Made by a program: the position numbers and the translations under genes. Below are positions 50,359 to 59,767 of a stretch of DNA of 64,000 bases, piece after piece; the stretch's first letter is position 1; each line of letters opens with the position of its first letter. This DNA is from Eubacteriales bacterium. Its GTDB lineage: Bacteria; Bacillota; Clostridia; Lachnospirales; Lachnospiraceae. The DNA lies in the NCBI GenBank assembly GCA_030524545.1, contig JAUNGM010000003.1, positions 13,632-77,631 of the forward strand, in the 5' to 3' direction. The notes under the pieces were generated by a model. The model had not been told where the DNA came from, did no database searches, and saw only the letters and a program-made list of their open reading frames with translations.

Positions 50359-52998
50359 ATGAGCGAAAAAATATTACTGATCGACGGACACAGCATACTG
50401 AACAGAGCATTTTATGGTCTTCCCGATCTGACCAATTCGGAGGGAAAACACACAGGGGCTGTGTATGGATTTCTAAATATTCTGTTCCGCATTCTGGAAG
50501 AGGAGAAACCGGATTACCTTACGGTAGCGTTTGATCTTCATGCCCCAACATTCCGGCATAAAATTTATGATGCATATAAAGGAACCCGTAAAGGGATGCC
50601 GGAGGAGCTTCGGGAGCAGGTTCCCCTGATGAAGGAAATGCTGAACGCCATGGGTGTGAAAACTGTTTCCCTGGAGGGATATGAGGCAGATGATCTCTTA
50701 GGCACCCTTGCCAGAAGAAGCGAAGCGCAGGGAATGGACGTGACGATTTTGTCCGGCGACCGTGATCTCCTGCAGCTTGCTACGGAAAAAATTATGATCC
50801 GTCTGCCCAAAACCACAAAAGGCAAGACAGTTGTCGAGGACTACCATGCCCGGCAGGTTCTGGAAAAGTATCAGGTAACACCTCCCCAGATCATTGAGCT
50901 GAAAGCCCTGATGGGGGACAGTTCCGACAATATTCCCGGAATCCCGGGAGTAGGTGAAAAAACAGCCACCAAAATGGTCGTGGAATTCGGCACCATTGAA
51001 AACGCTTATGCCCATCTGGAAGAGGTGAAGCCGAATAAAGCGAGAGAATCCCTGCGCCTGCATTATGATATGGCCTCTTTAAGCAAGACTCTGGCAACCA
51101 TCAATACGGACAGCCCGCTGGAGTTTGCATATGAAGATGCCAGAATGGATGATTTATATACAAAAGAAGCATATGAGCTTTGTAAAAACCTGGAGTTTAA
51201 AAACCTTCTCGGACGTTTTGACAAAGAGACTGTGGCAGAAAATACAATGGAACAGGACTTTTTTACCTGCAGTGATCTTTCAGGGGCGGAGGCGCTCTTT
51301 GAGAAGGCTGCATCAAGACCGGCGGTCGGCACTGCACTTATGGCGGACAGGGAGAAGGTCTATGGACTGGGGCTTGCCCTTGATGAAAAAGAAGTATACT
51401 ATGTCCCTGTGGAGGGGCTTCTCACGGGCGAATATCTGTGCGGGAAGCTTCAGTCGCTTGCCGAGAAGACGATTATCAGTGCGCTGGATATCAAGGCAGT
51501 TTTGAAGCATGTAAGTATTCAGAAGCCATCCCGGGTATTTGATGCAGGTGTGGGTGTTTACCTTTTAAATCCTCTGAAATCATCCTACACCTTTGATGAC
51601 ATTGCGAAAGAGTATCTGGGCGGACTGCTTCTTCCTACAAGGGAAGACCTTCTTGGCAAGACAACCGTTGCCAAAGCCTGGGAGGATGGGCTGGACGGAC
51701 TGATGAATCTTGCATGTTATACGGCTTATACGGCTCTTTGCTGCATGGAGCCTGTAAAAAAGAACCTTCAGGAAACAGAGATGTGGAAGGTCTACGAGGA
51801 AATCGAGCTTCCTCTTGTCTTTACCCTGGATTCCATGGAAAAATGGGGAATCCGTGTAAAAGGAGAAGAATTGAAGGCCTACGGCGAGAAGCTGATGGTG
51901 CGTATTGAAGAACTGGAAAAGCTGATCTACCGGCAGGCGGGAGAGGAATTTAACATCAATTCTCCCAAGCAGCTTGGAGTGATACTCTTTGAGAAAATGG
52001 GAATTCCCGGAGGAAAGAAGACAAAAACCGGATATTCTACAGCCGCGGACATTCTGGAAAAGCTGGCACCGGAACAGCCGATTATCAATGATATTCTGGA
52101 ATACCGCCAGCTTACCAAGCTGAAGTCCACCTATGCGGATGGCCTTGGGAATGTGATTGAAGAAGATGGACGGATTCACTCTACATTTAATCAGACCATT
52201 ACCGCGACGGGCCGGATCAGCAGTACAGAGCCGAATCTCCAGAATATCCCTGTGCGGATGGAGCTTGGAAGGCTGATTCGTAAGGTATTTGTACCGGATG
52301 AAGGGTTTGTTTTTGTAGATGCGGATTATTCTCAGATCGAGCTGAGGGTGCTTGCCCATATGTCCGGTGATGAAAAGCTGATCCAGGCATATAAGGAGGC
52401 ACAGGATATCCACCGCCTGACAGCATCCCAGGTATTTCATGTGCCCTTTGATGAGGTGACACCGCTTTTAAGGAGGAATGCAAAAGCCGTGAACTTCGGG
52501 ATCGTTTATGGAATCAGTTCTTTTGGACTGAGTCAGGATCTGAGCATCACCAGAAAGGAAGCAGCAGAATACATTGAGAAATATTTTGAAACCTATCCAA
52601 AGATCAAAGGATTTCTGGACGGTATGGTCCTGGAAGGGAAAGAGAAGGGGTATGTGAAGACCATGTTCGGCAGGCGCCGTCCGATTCCGGAACTGAAATC
52701 AAGTAATTTTATGCAGAGGTCTTTCGGAGAACGTGTGGCAATGAATTCCCCGATTCAGGGAACTGCTGCGGACATCATTAAGATCGCCATGAATCGTGTC
52801 TACGGCAGAATGGCCCAGGAAGGGCTGGAATCCAGGCTGGTGCTGCAGGTACACGATGAGCTTCTTATAGAAACAAAAAAAGAGGAGCTGGCTGCCGTAT
52901 CCAGGATCCTGGAGGAAGAAATGAAGGGTGCCGCACGCCTTGCCGTGGAACTGGAAGTTGATATGCATGAAGGAGAAAACTGGTACGAGGCAAAATAA
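50359..52998 (+). CDS. polA: DNA polymerase I
   Basis: PolA fills gaps and removes RNA primers. The ATG at 50359 follows AAGGAGGAAAA, giving 879 residues. The 5'-3' exonuclease domain (about 1-290) has LLIDGHSILNRAFYGL, VTILSGDRDLLQL and the GIPGVGEKTA helix-hairpin-helix. In the middle domain (about 310-470) the DxE and other acidic proofreading residues are not recognisable, so 3'-5' exonuclease activity is probably lost, as in many Firmicutes. The polymerase domain shows motif A DADYSQIELRVLAHMSG, motif B RRNAKAVNFGIVYGIS and motif C LQVHDELLIE. Confidence 0.97.
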   Translation: MSEKILLIDGHSILNRAFYGLPDLTNSEGKHTGAVYGFLNILFRILEEEKPDYLTVAFDLHAPTFRHKIYDAYKGTRKGMPEELREQVPLMKEMLNAMGVKTVSLEGYEADDLLGTLARRSEAQGMDVTILSGDRDLLQLATEKIMIRLPKTTKGKTVVEDYHARQVLEKYQVTPPQIIELKALMGDSSDNIPGIPGVGEKTATKMVVEFGTIENAYAHLEEVKPNKARESLRLHYDMASLSKTLATINTDSPLEFAYEDARMDDLYTKEAYELCKNLEFKNLLGRFDKETVAENTMEQDFFTCSDLSGAEALFEKAASRPAVGTALMADREKVYGLGLALDEKEVYYVPVEGLLTGEYLCGKLQSLAEKTIISALDIKAVLKHVSIQKPSRVFDAGVGVYLLNPLKSSYTFDDIAKEYLGGLLLPTREDLLGKTTVAKAWEDGLDGLMNLACYTAYTALCCMEPVKKNLQETEMWKVYEEIELPLVFTLDSMEKWGIRVKGEELKAYGEKLMVRIEELEKLIYRQAGEEFNINSPKQLGVILFEKMGIPGGKKTKTGYSTAADILEKLAPEQPIINDILEYRQLTKLKSTYADGLGNVIEEDGRIHSTFNQTITATGRISSTEPNLQNIPVRMELGRLIRKVFVPDEGFVFVDADYSQIELRVLAHMSGDEKLIQAYKEAQDIHRLTASQVFHVPFDEVTPLLRRNAKAVNFGIVYGISSFGLSQDLSITRKEAAEYIEKYFETYPKIKGFLDGMVLEGKEKGYVKTMFGRRRPIPELKSSNFMQRSFGERVAMNSPIQGTAADIIKIAMNRVYGRMAQEGLESRLVLQVHDELLIETKKEELAAVSRILEEEMKGAARLAVELEVDMHEGENWYEAK

Positions 52999-53080
52999 AA
53001 TCGGAATCAGATGAAAGAGACCGCTACGAGACAGGAAAGAACCGGCATGACATGAGACAAACGGTATGAGGCAGGATAAA

Positions 53081-53680
53081 ATGAAAACAATCGGACTAAC
53101 CGGCGGAGTAGGAGCCGGAAAAAGCACAATTTTGGATTACATGGCATCTCATTTTGATGCATGTATTCTGGAAGCGGATAAGATCGGGCACCTGGTCATG
53201 GAACCGGGAGAGCCCTGTTATGATAAAATCGTTGATTTATTTGGAAAAGATGTGATAAAAAATGATAAAACCATTGACCGGAAGAGGGTTTCGGATGTAG
53301 TATTCTGTAATGGGGAGATGCTTGCTGCGCTGAATGGAATCATCCATCCGGCTGTGAAGGAATATATCTGCAGGTGTCTTAACGAGGAACGAAGAAGCGG
53401 CAGGCAATTGGCCGTTGTGGAAGCCGCACTTCTTCTGGAAGACCATTATGAAGTATTTTGTGATGAAATCTGGTATGTCCATACGGATGAGGAAATCCGT
53501 ATTGCCCGTCTTACGGCAAGCAGAGGATACACCAGGGAGAAGGCGATAAGCATCATCCGCAGCCAGGCATCGGAAGAATTTTTCCGTGCCCATGCGGACT
53601 ATGTGATTGAGAATAATGGAGACCTCAGGAAAACCCATGAGCAAATCGAAGAAGGGGTAAGACAACATGAGATTTTGTAG
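53081..53680 (+). CDS. coaE: dephospho-CoA kinase
   Basis: CoaE phosphorylates the 3'-OH of dephospho-CoA, the last step of CoA synthesis. The 199-residue protein shows the P-loop TIGLTGGVGAGKSTILDYM, the EADKIGHLVMEPGEPCY motif with the catalytic Asp, NGIIHPAV, and the EAALLLEDHYEVFCDEIWYV segment. The second of two ATGs (53081) is used since AGGCAGGA lies just before; 53066 is possible. The order polA, coaE, metallo-hydrolase suggests one operon. Its end overlaps the next gene by 14 bases. Confidence 0.95.
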   Translation: MKTIGLTGGVGAGKSTILDYMASHFDACILEADKIGHLVMEPGEPCYDKIVDLFGKDVIKNDKTIDRKRVSDVVFCNGEMLAALNGIIHPAVKEYICRCLNEERRSGRQLAVVEAALLLEDHYEVFCDEIWYVHTDEEIRIARLTASRGYTREKAISIIRSQASEEFFRAHADYVIENNGDLRKTHEQIEEGVRQHEIL

Positions 53681-54464
53681 CATAGCCAGCGGCAGCAGCG
53701 GGAATTGTATCTATGTAGGCTCTGACTGTACACATGTGCTGGTGGATGTGGGAATCAGCGGCAAAAAGATCGAAGCAGGTCTGAACAGCGTGGATCTGAC
53801 AAGCAAAGATATTGATGCGATCCTGATTACCCACGAACATTCCGACCATATTAAAAGTCTGGGAGTCATGGCAAGGAAATACCAGATTCCCATCTATACC
53901 ACAGGCGGTACGGTGGATGCCATTGAGCGGGCAGGAGGACTTGGGAAGCTTCCGGAGGGGATTTTTCATGAAATCCGGGAAGACGAGCCCTTTAAGATTA
54001 AAGATTTGACCGTAAATCCTTTTACCATTCCCCATGATGCGGCACAGCCGGTAGGCTATCGCCTGGAATGCGGGGAGCAGGCTGTGGGGATAGCTACGGA
54101 TCTGGGAAAATATAATGAATATATTGTTGAAAACCTACAGAACCTGGATGCCCTTCTTCTGGAAGCGAACCACGATATCCGGATGCTACAGGTGGGAAGA
54201 TATCCTTATTATCTGAAACAGCGAATCCTCGGTGACAGGGGCCATTTATCCAACGAAAATGCAGGAAGGCTGCTGTGCCGGCTGCTTCACGACAATATGA
54301 AAGCCATTTTCCTGGGCCATTTAAGTAAAGAAAACAATTATGAGGAGCTGGCTTATGAGACTGTCTGCTCAGAAGTGACCATGGGCGATAACCCGTACAG
54401 GTCCCGGGATTTTAAGATTCAGGTGGCCGGAAGGGATTGCATATCAGAACTGATTACCGTATAG
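53667..54464 (+). CDS. MBL-fold metallo-hydrolase (YycJ/WalJ-like)
   Basis: This 265-residue metallo-beta-lactamase-fold protein opens with RFCSIASGSSGNCIYVGSD, typical of the YycJ/WalJ group, and carries the dinuclear metal motif ILITHEHSDHIKSLG near residue 55. Further ligands are plausible in the LLLEANHD and FLGHLSKENN segments. WalJ is implicated in DNA-end processing in Bacillus, but the true reaction here is unproven. It overlaps the coaE end by 14 bases and probably shares the polA-coaE transcript. Confidence 0.9.
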   Translation: MRFCSIASGSSGNCIYVGSDCTHVLVDVGISGKKIEAGLNSVDLTSKDIDAILITHEHSDHIKSLGVMARKYQIPIYTTGGTVDAIERAGGLGKLPEGIFHEIREDEPFKIKDLTVNPFTIPHDAAQPVGYRLECGEQAVGIATDLGKYNEYIVENLQNLDALLLEANHDIRMLQVGRYPYYLKQRILGDRGHLSNENAGRLLCRLLHDNMKAIFLGHLSKENNYEELAYETVCSEVTMGDNPYRSRDFKIQVAGRDCISELITV

Positions 54465-54477
54465 AAAGGAAATTATC

Positions 54478-54750
54478 ATGAAAAAAACAATTATCACAGT
54501 AGTAGGAAACGACACCGTAGGAATCATTGCAAAAGTTTGTACATATCTTGCTGAGAACAACGTAAATATCCTGGATATTTCCCAGACCATCGTACAGGGC
54601 TACTTTAACATGATGATGGTTGCAGATACAAGCGGTTCTGACAAAGACACCGGAACGATTTCCAAAGAACTTGGTGTTCTTGGTGATGAGATCGGCGTAG
54701 TGATCCGCTGCCAGCATGAAGATATCTTTAACAAGATGCACAGGATTTAA
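54478..54750 (+). CDS. ACT domain protein (UPF0237)
   Basis: The 90 residues form a single ACT domain: TIITVVGNDTVGIIAKVCTYL, followed by NVNILDISQTIVQGYFNMMMV. ACT domains bind amino acids or other small ligands and act as regulators. The UPF0237 family is related to the GcvR-type ACT proteins. It precedes the DUF711/PFL-family gene; I know this ACT-DUF711 pairing to be widespread in Firmicutes, which suggests one function, still unassigned. AAAGGAAAT precedes its start. Confidence 0.93.
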   Translation: MKKTIITVVGNDTVGIIAKVCTYLAENNVNILDISQTIVQGYFNMMMVADTSGSDKDTGTISKELGVLGDEIGVVIRCQHEDIFNKMHRI

Positions 54751-54853
54751 GTACCGGAGAAATCATACCCTATCCTACAGTGTCAGCCTTGGCCGGCATG
54801 TACTGAGAATAATGGATGGGGACGACATAGAATAATACTCGGGGAGAGGACTT

Positions 54854-56218
54854 ATGATTAATATTTTTGAAGTAAACGAGACAAATAAGATGATAGAGCA
54901 GGAAAATCTTGATGTGCGTACGATTACCATGGGTATCAGCCTTTTGGATTGCATTGACAGTGATTTGGAGACCATGAACCGTAAAATCTACAACAAGATC
55001 ACAACCCTTGCAAAGGACCTGGTATCTACCGGTGACAAGATTGCCATGGAATACGGAATTCCCATTGTAAACAAGCGTATTTCCGTAACACCGATCGCCC
55101 TGATCGGCGGAGCCGCATGCAAAAGCATCGATGATTTTGTTTCTGTTGCAAAAACACTGGATAATGCAGCCAAGACGGTAGGCGTGAATTTTCTGGGCGG
55201 ATACACCGCACTGGTGAGCAAGGGTATGACTCCTGCTGAGGAGCTTCTGATCCGCTCTATTCCGCAGGCACTGGCTGTGACTGAGCGTGTCTGCAGCTCC
55301 GTCAACGTTGGTTCCACCAAAACCGGCATTGATATGGATGCTGTTAAGCTGATGGGAGAAATCGTTCTGGAAACGGCAAAAGCAACAAAGGATCAGGATT
55401 CTTTGGGCTGTGCCAAGCTGGTGGTATTCTGCAATGCGCCGGATGACAATCCGTTTATGGCAGGTGCATTTCATGGTGTGACAGAAGCAGACTGCATTAT
55501 CAACGTAGGCGTCAGCGGCCCCGGTGTTGTAAAAAATGCCCTTCAGAAAGTAAGAGGAAAAGATTTTGAGACTCTGTGCGAAATGATCAAACGCACGGCA
55601 TTTAAAGTAACGCGTGTAGGACAGCTGGTTGCCCGGGAAGCATCCAAACGTCTCGGCGTTCCTTTCGGAATCGTGGATCTGTCTCTGGCACCGACACCTG
55701 CAATCGGCGACAGCGTTGCTGAAATCTTGCAGGAAATCGGTCTGGAAAGAGTCGGTGCGCCCGGTACGACAGCGGCGCTGGCCCTTCTGAATGACCAGGT
55801 AAAAAAGGGCGGTGTTATGGCAGCTACTGCAGTAGGTGGTTTGAGCGGTGCATTTATTCCGGTAAGTGAGGATCAGGGGATGATCGATGCGGTAAGTGAA
55901 GGTGCGCTTACCATTGAGAAACTGGAAGCAATGACCTGTGTATGCTCAGTCGGACTTGACATGATTGCAATTCCCGGAGATACCAAGGCATCTACCATTG
56001 CCGGAATCATTGCTGATGAATCCGCCATCGGTATGATCAACCAGAAGACAACGGCAGTGCGTGTTATCCCTGTGATTGGCAAAGGAGTGGGGGAGACGGT
56101 GGAATTCGGAGGCCTTTTGGGCTACGCACCGATCATGCCGGTAAACCAGTTCTCCTGTGAAGCATTTGTGGAACGCGGCGGACGTATCCCGGCACCAATC
56201 CACAGCTTTAAAAACTAG
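54854..56218 (+). CDS. DUF711 / PFL family protein (UPF0210)
   Basis: The 454-residue protein belongs to UPF0210/DUF711, of structure-known but function-unsettled proteins once likened to pyruvate formate-lyase fold enzymes. Recognisable segments are [18 protein letters not shown], the [17 protein letters not shown] block, [18 protein letters not shown], the [21 protein letters not shown] stretch and a Gly/Ala-rich C-terminus with [14 protein letters not shown]. It follows the ACT gene by about 100 bp. Its TAG stop is part of the left arm of an inverted-repeat element (56215-56379), so the extreme C-terminus may have been set by an insertion. Confidence 0.93.
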   Translation: MINIFEVNETNKMIEQENLDVRTITMGISLLDCIDSDLETMNRKIYNKITTLAKDLVSTGDKIAMEYGIPIVNKRISVTPIALIGGAACKSIDDFVSVAKTLDNAAKTVGVNFLGGYTALVSKGMTPAEELLIRSIPQALAVTERVCSSVNVGSTKTGIDMDAVKLMGEIVLETAKATKDQDSLGCAKLVVFCNAPDDNPFMAGAFHGVTEADCIINVGVSGPGVVKNALQKVRGKDFETLCEMIKRTAFKVTRVGQLVAREASKRLGVPFGIVDLSLAPTPAIGDSVAEILQEIGLERVGAPGTTAALALLNDQVKKGGVMAATAVGGLSGAFIPVSEDQGMIDAVSEGALTIEKLEAMTCVCSVGLDMIAIPGDTKASTIAGIIADESAIGMINQKTTAVRVIPVIGKGVGETVEFGGLLGYAPIMPVNQFSCEAFVERGGRIPAPIHSFKN

Positions 56219-56379
56219 TACAACGAAAAATAAATTTCTGATACATTGACGTAGGATGATTGTTTCATATGCAAGGCGGAGGAATGAGGCGTAGCGGTGG
56301 CTACGGCGATTGACGACAACGCCGCAGATGAAAAATCAGACAAGTCAAGGTGTCAGTTATTTATTATTCGTTGTACTAG
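56215..56379. repeat. ~165-bp inverted-repeat (MITE-like) element
   Basis: The ends CTAGTACAACGAA and TTCGTTGTACTAG are perfect 13-bp inverted repeats, extending to about 36 bp with several mismatches (CTGATAC/GTGTCAG and TTGAC/GTCAA further in). The interior is purine- and GC-richer, with a CGGCG...CGCCG hairpin and no open frame. It begins in the stop codon of the DUF711 gene. A duplicated ACTAGCACGA follows at the right end (56375-56395). No transposase is present, so if mobile it depends on another element. Confidence 0.72.
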
Positions 56380-56401
56380 CACGAAAACTAGCACGAGGGG
56401 G

Positions 56402-56430
56402 TTGACAAATCCTCTTTTCGGTGCTACACT
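56402..56430 (+). promoter_or_regulatory. promoter of the Trp T-box transcript
   Basis: TTGACA at 56402 and TACACT at 56425 are spaced by 17 bp, just ahead of the T-box leader. Confidence 0.82.
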
Positions 56431-56437
56431 TTACAAC

Positions 56438-56745
56438 AATAAAGGATAAAACCGATGAGAAAGAGTAGTAAGCATTCAGCGTGAAATCACAGAGAACTGC
56501 AGGTGGTGGAATTGCAGTATGGAACGGTATGCCGAATGGACTTTTGAGGGTGAATCTGAAATGATTGTATATGTTTCAAACGATTTCATGTCAGTCACAG
56601 TAGGAAACGCCGGGAACCGAACCCGTTATCAATCAGGAACGTATGATAGTACGTGCGAAAGAGGGCGATACGCCAAATTGAGTGGTACCGCGATAATAAG
56701 AAATTATTACCGTCTCAGATAAATGTCTGGGGCGGTTCTTTTTTT
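56438..56745 (+). promoter_or_regulatory. T-box riboswitch leader with Trp (UGG) specifier
   Basis: The leader has the classic opening CGATGAGAAAGAGTAGTAA, an apical Stem I loop region CAGGTGGTGGAATTGC, and the specifier phrase GAA-TGG-ACTTTTGAG with TGG at 56537-56539. The T-box sequence AGTGGTACCGCG is at 56681-56692 and the terminator follows. Uncharged tRNA-Trp should therefore turn on the downstream ABC transporter, consistent with tryptophan uptake. Confidence 0.93.
56709..56745 (+). terminator. Trp T-box terminator
   Basis: ACCGTCTCAGA pairs with TCTGGGGCGGT through G-U wobbles around a 6-base loop, followed by TCTTTTTTT. Confidence 0.85.
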
Positions 56746-56872
56746 GTATCAAAAGGAAAGTCTAAAGGAATTCCAGGGGATTTTCCGATAAATGAAATGT
56801 CCGATACATAGATCATCAGTTATCCTTTTGAAAAATCTGCATAAACTGCAAAGAGAAAAGGAGAAAAAAATT

Positions 56873-57898
56873 ATGAAGAGAAAACTTATGGCATGTGCAT
56901 CTGCAACTGTAATCGCATCTATTATGATGGCAAGCACCGTTATGGCGGATGATTTCAAGATTGGTATCTGTAATTACGTGGATGATGCATCCCTGAACCA
57001 GATCGTGGAGAACATTCAGAACCGTCTGGCAGAGATTGGAGAAGAGCAGGGTGTGACCTTTGATGTATCCTATGATAACTGCAATGCTGACGCGAATGTT
57101 ATGGATCAGATCATCACGGATTTCCAGGCGGACGGCGTGGATCTGATGGTTGGTGTGGCAACTCCTGTTGCTATGCGTATGCAGGCTGCAACAGAAGGCA
57201 CAGATACTCCGGTTGTATTTTCCGCAGTATCCGATCCTGTAGGCGCAGGATTGGTAGAATCCAATGAAGCACCTGGTGCAAATCTTACCGGAACTTCTGA
57301 TTATCTGGACACCGCTTCGATAATGAACCTAATCTTTGCAGCAAACCCGGATGCCAAGAAGATCGGACTTCTGTATGACCTGGGCCAGGATTCCTCTACC
57401 GCAGCTATTGAATCTGCAAAAGCATATCTTGAGGAAAACAATATTGAATATGTAGAACGTACCGGAACGACAACAGATGAAGTACAGTTGGCAGCACAGG
57501 CACTGGTTGCCGATGGTGTGGACGCAGTTTTTACCCCGACTGATAATACGATCATGACTGCAGAGCTGTCTATTTATGAAACTTTTATTGAAGCAGGAAT
57601 TCCTCACTATACAGGAGCTGATTCCTTTGCTTTGAACGGTGCATTTGTAGGTTATGGTGTTGATTATGCAAACCTTGGCGTTGAGACCGCCGATATGATC
57701 GCCGACATCCTGTTGAACGATACAGATCCGGCGACAACTCCGGTTAAGACTTTTGACAATGGTACTGCAACTGTAAATACGGAAACCTGCGAAGGTCTGG
57801 GACTCGATTTTGAGACTATCAAGACTGCATTTGAGCCTCTTTGTACACAGGTAAACGAGATCGTGACAGCGGAAAGCTTTGATGATCTGGAAAACTAA
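56873..57898 (+). CDS. trpX: ABC transporter substrate-binding protein, TrpX-type
   Basis: The ATG at 56873 follows AAAAGGAG, giving 341 residues of the ABC sugar/amino-acid family often called TrpX. An N-terminal hydrophobic stretch ends at STVMA-DD, a plausible signal peptidase I site. A lipobox-like LMAC at residues 5-8 is too close to the N-terminus to work, so no lipid anchor is evident, which is unusual for a Gram-positive binding protein. Mature segments include IGICNYVDDASLNQIVENI, VFSAVSDPVGAGLVES and KKIGLLYDLGQDSS. The tryptophan assignment rests on the T-box specifier upstream and on the permease/ATPase pair behind it. Confidence 0.88.
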   Translation: MKRKLMACASATVIASIMMASTVMADDFKIGICNYVDDASLNQIVENIQNRLAEIGEEQGVTFDVSYDNCNADANVMDQIITDFQADGVDLMVGVATPVAMRMQAATEGTDTPVVFSAVSDPVGAGLVESNEAPGANLTGTSDYLDTASIMNLIFAANPDAKKIGLLYDLGQDSSTAAIESAKAYLEENNIEYVERTGTTTDEVQLAAQALVADGVDAVFTPTDNTIMTAELSIYETFIEAGIPHYTGADSFALNGAFVGYGVDYANLGVETADMIADILLNDTDPATTPVKTFDNGTATVNTETCEGLGLDFETIKTAFEPLCTQVNEIVTAESFDDLEN

Positions 57899-57922
57899 TG
57901 GATCAACCGGGAGGAATATATC

Positions 57923-58849
57923 GTGACACTGACAACCGCACTTGCACTTGGGCAGACGGCCCTGAAGCTGGGACTGATCTGTTCCCTTACCGTGCTGGCT
58001 TTGTTTTTAAGCTATTCCATGCTGAATGTCTGCGACCTTTCCACTGACGGATGCTTTACTCTTGGCGCCGCAGTGGGTGCCGCAGTGGCCATCAGCGGGC
58101 ATCCGTTTTTATCAATTATCGCCGCAATGCTGGCAGGTGTCTGCTCCGGGCTTGTGACTGCGGTTCTGCAGACAAAAATGGGAGTGGACAGTCTGCTGGC
58201 GGGAATTATCGTCAACACCGGGCTATATTCTATTAATATAGCTGTGATGGGCGGTTCCTCGCTGCTGAATATGAATAAGACCACAACCGTTTTTACCATG
58301 ATGAAGGATCTTTTGGCAGAGACACCTTTGGCGGGGCAGACAGAGATTGTGATTGCGTTGATTGCCGTAGCGTGCGTAGTGGCATTTCTGGTGTTTTTCC
58401 TGAAGACCCGGCTGGGTCTTGCCATTCGTGCAACCGGAAACAATGCGGATATGGTAAAATCTTCTTCCATCAATCCGGTATTTACGACGATAGCAGGACT
58501 TTGTGTGGCAAATGCATTTACCGGCCTTTCCGGCTGCCTGCTGGCACAGTCACAGAAATCTGTAGATATCAATATCGGCCAGGGAATGGTGACCATTGCT
58601 CTTGCCTCACTGCTGATCGGCGGTACGGTGATGGGCAGAGGCGGGATCTTTGCAAGGGCGGTTGGAATGGTACTCGGTTCCTTTATCTTCCGATTGGTTT
58701 ATACGATCGCACTGAGATTTAACATGCCGGCATTTATGCTGAAACTGGTGTCTTCCATTATTGTCGTGCTTGCGATTTCCGGACCGTATCTGAAAAAACA
58801 ATGGCCGCAGATCAAGCGGAGACTGACACATAAGAAGGGAGGAATTTGA
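57923..58849 (+). CDS. trpY: ABC transporter permease, TrpY-type
   Basis: This 308-residue integral membrane protein has about eight to nine helices of the branched-chain amino acid/sugar permease type (LivH/RbsC superfamily), with FLSYSMLNVCDLSTDGCFTLG, GVDSLLAGIIVNTGLYSINI and the RLGLAIRATGNNADMVKSS cytoplasmic loop where the ATPase docks. It starts with GTG after GGGAGG. It pairs with the substrate-binding protein and ATPase in one operon under the Trp T-box. Confidence 0.92.
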   Translation: MTLTTALALGQTALKLGLICSLTVLALFLSYSMLNVCDLSTDGCFTLGAAVGAAVAISGHPFLSIIAAMLAGVCSGLVTAVLQTKMGVDSLLAGIIVNTGLYSINIAVMGGSSLLNMNKTTTVFTMMKDLLAETPLAGQTEIVIALIAVACVVAFLVFFLKTRLGLAIRATGNNADMVKSSSINPVFTTIAGLCVANAFTGLSGCLLAQSQKSVDINIGQGMVTIALASLLIGGTVMGRGGIFARAVGMVLGSFIFRLVYTIALRFNMPAFMLKLVSSIIVVLAISGPYLKKQWPQIKRRLTHKKGGI

Positions 58850-58850
58850 G

Positions 58851-59645
58851 ATGCTGAAACTGAATCATATCTCAAAAACATTTAATCCCGGAACAGTCAA
58901 CGAAAAGACTGCGATCAAGGACCTTTCCCTTCATCTGAAGAAGGGGGATTTTGCAACAATCATCGGCTCCAACGGGGCAGGTAAATCTACGCTTTTTAAT
59001 GCAATCTGCGGAGATTTCCTCACAGATTCCGGATCTGTAGTGTTGGATGGCGTGGACATTACGTTTCAGCCCCAGCATGTGCGTGCCAAAAACATCGGAC
59101 GACTGTATCAGGATCCTATGCGCGGAAGTGCACCGGGCATGACGATTGAAGAAAACCTGGCTCTTGCGGCCGGTTCCGGCGGCTGGCTGTCCCACGTATC
59201 CAAAGCGGACAAAAAGCAGTTTCGGGAACAACTGGCACTGCTGGATATCGGTCTTGAGGATCGTATGACACAGCCGGTAGGGCTTTTGTCAGGAGGACAG
59301 AGGCAGGCACTTACACTTTTGATGGCAACGATGGTGCCTCCAAAACTTCTGCTCCTGGATGAGCATACGGCCGCGCTGGATCCGGGAACCGCAGAAAAGG
59401 TATTGGCGCTGACGAAGCGGATCGTAGAAGAAAACAACCTGACATGTCTGATGATCACTCATAATATGCAGTCAGCATTAGAATTGGGAAACAGGATCCT
59501 GATGATGGATTCCGGCGATATCGTTCTGGATATCAGCGGCAGTGAACGGGATGGCCTGACAGTAGACGGCCTTTTGGAAAAATTCAATGCAGGTGCCGGG
59601 AAAAAGCTGGATAACGATAGAATCCTTCTTTCCAGAAAGAAATAA
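58851..59645 (+). CDS. trpZ: ABC transporter ATP-binding protein, TrpZ-type
   Basis: The 264-residue ATPase drives the TrpXY system. It shows Walker A IIGSNGAGKSTLFNAI, the Q-loop region around GRLYQDPM, the signature LLSGGQRQALTL, Walker B LLLLDEHTAALD and the switch His in CLMITHNMQSALE. It begins one base after the permease stop and ends the operon; a bidirectional terminator follows. Confidence 0.96.
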   Translation: MLKLNHISKTFNPGTVNEKTAIKDLSLHLKKGDFATIIGSNGAGKSTLFNAICGDFLTDSGSVVLDGVDITFQPQHVRAKNIGRLYQDPMRGSAPGMTIEENLALAAGSGGWLSHVSKADKKQFREQLALLDIGLEDRMTQPVGLLSGGQRQALTLLMATMVPPKLLLLDEHTAALDPGTAEKVLALTKRIVEENNLTCLMITHNMQSALELGNRILMMDSGDIVLDISGSERDGLTVDGLLEKFNAGAGKKLDNDRILLSRKK

Positions 59646-59705
59646 AAACAGCAGATCAATCTGCAAAAGCAAGCAGCCTTTGGTTTTAAGAGTGTGGATA
59701 TGCAT

Positions 59706-59751
59706 AAAAAAGTACAGCCTTTCAGTCTGTTAGGAAGGGCTGTACTTTTTT
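59706..59751. terminator. bidirectional terminator between trpZ and tmcAL
   Basis: AAAAAAGTACAGCC and GGCTGTACTTTTTT form a 14-bp stem around an 18-base loop with T runs for both directions. Confidence 0.93.
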
Positions 59752-59767
59752 GCTGTAATTTTGCTGC

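Noticed and set aside
56519-56722. A 67-residue plus-strand frame upstream of trpX
   Set aside because: It lies wholly within the Trp T-box leader, whose Stem I, specifier and T-box sequence explain the bases better.
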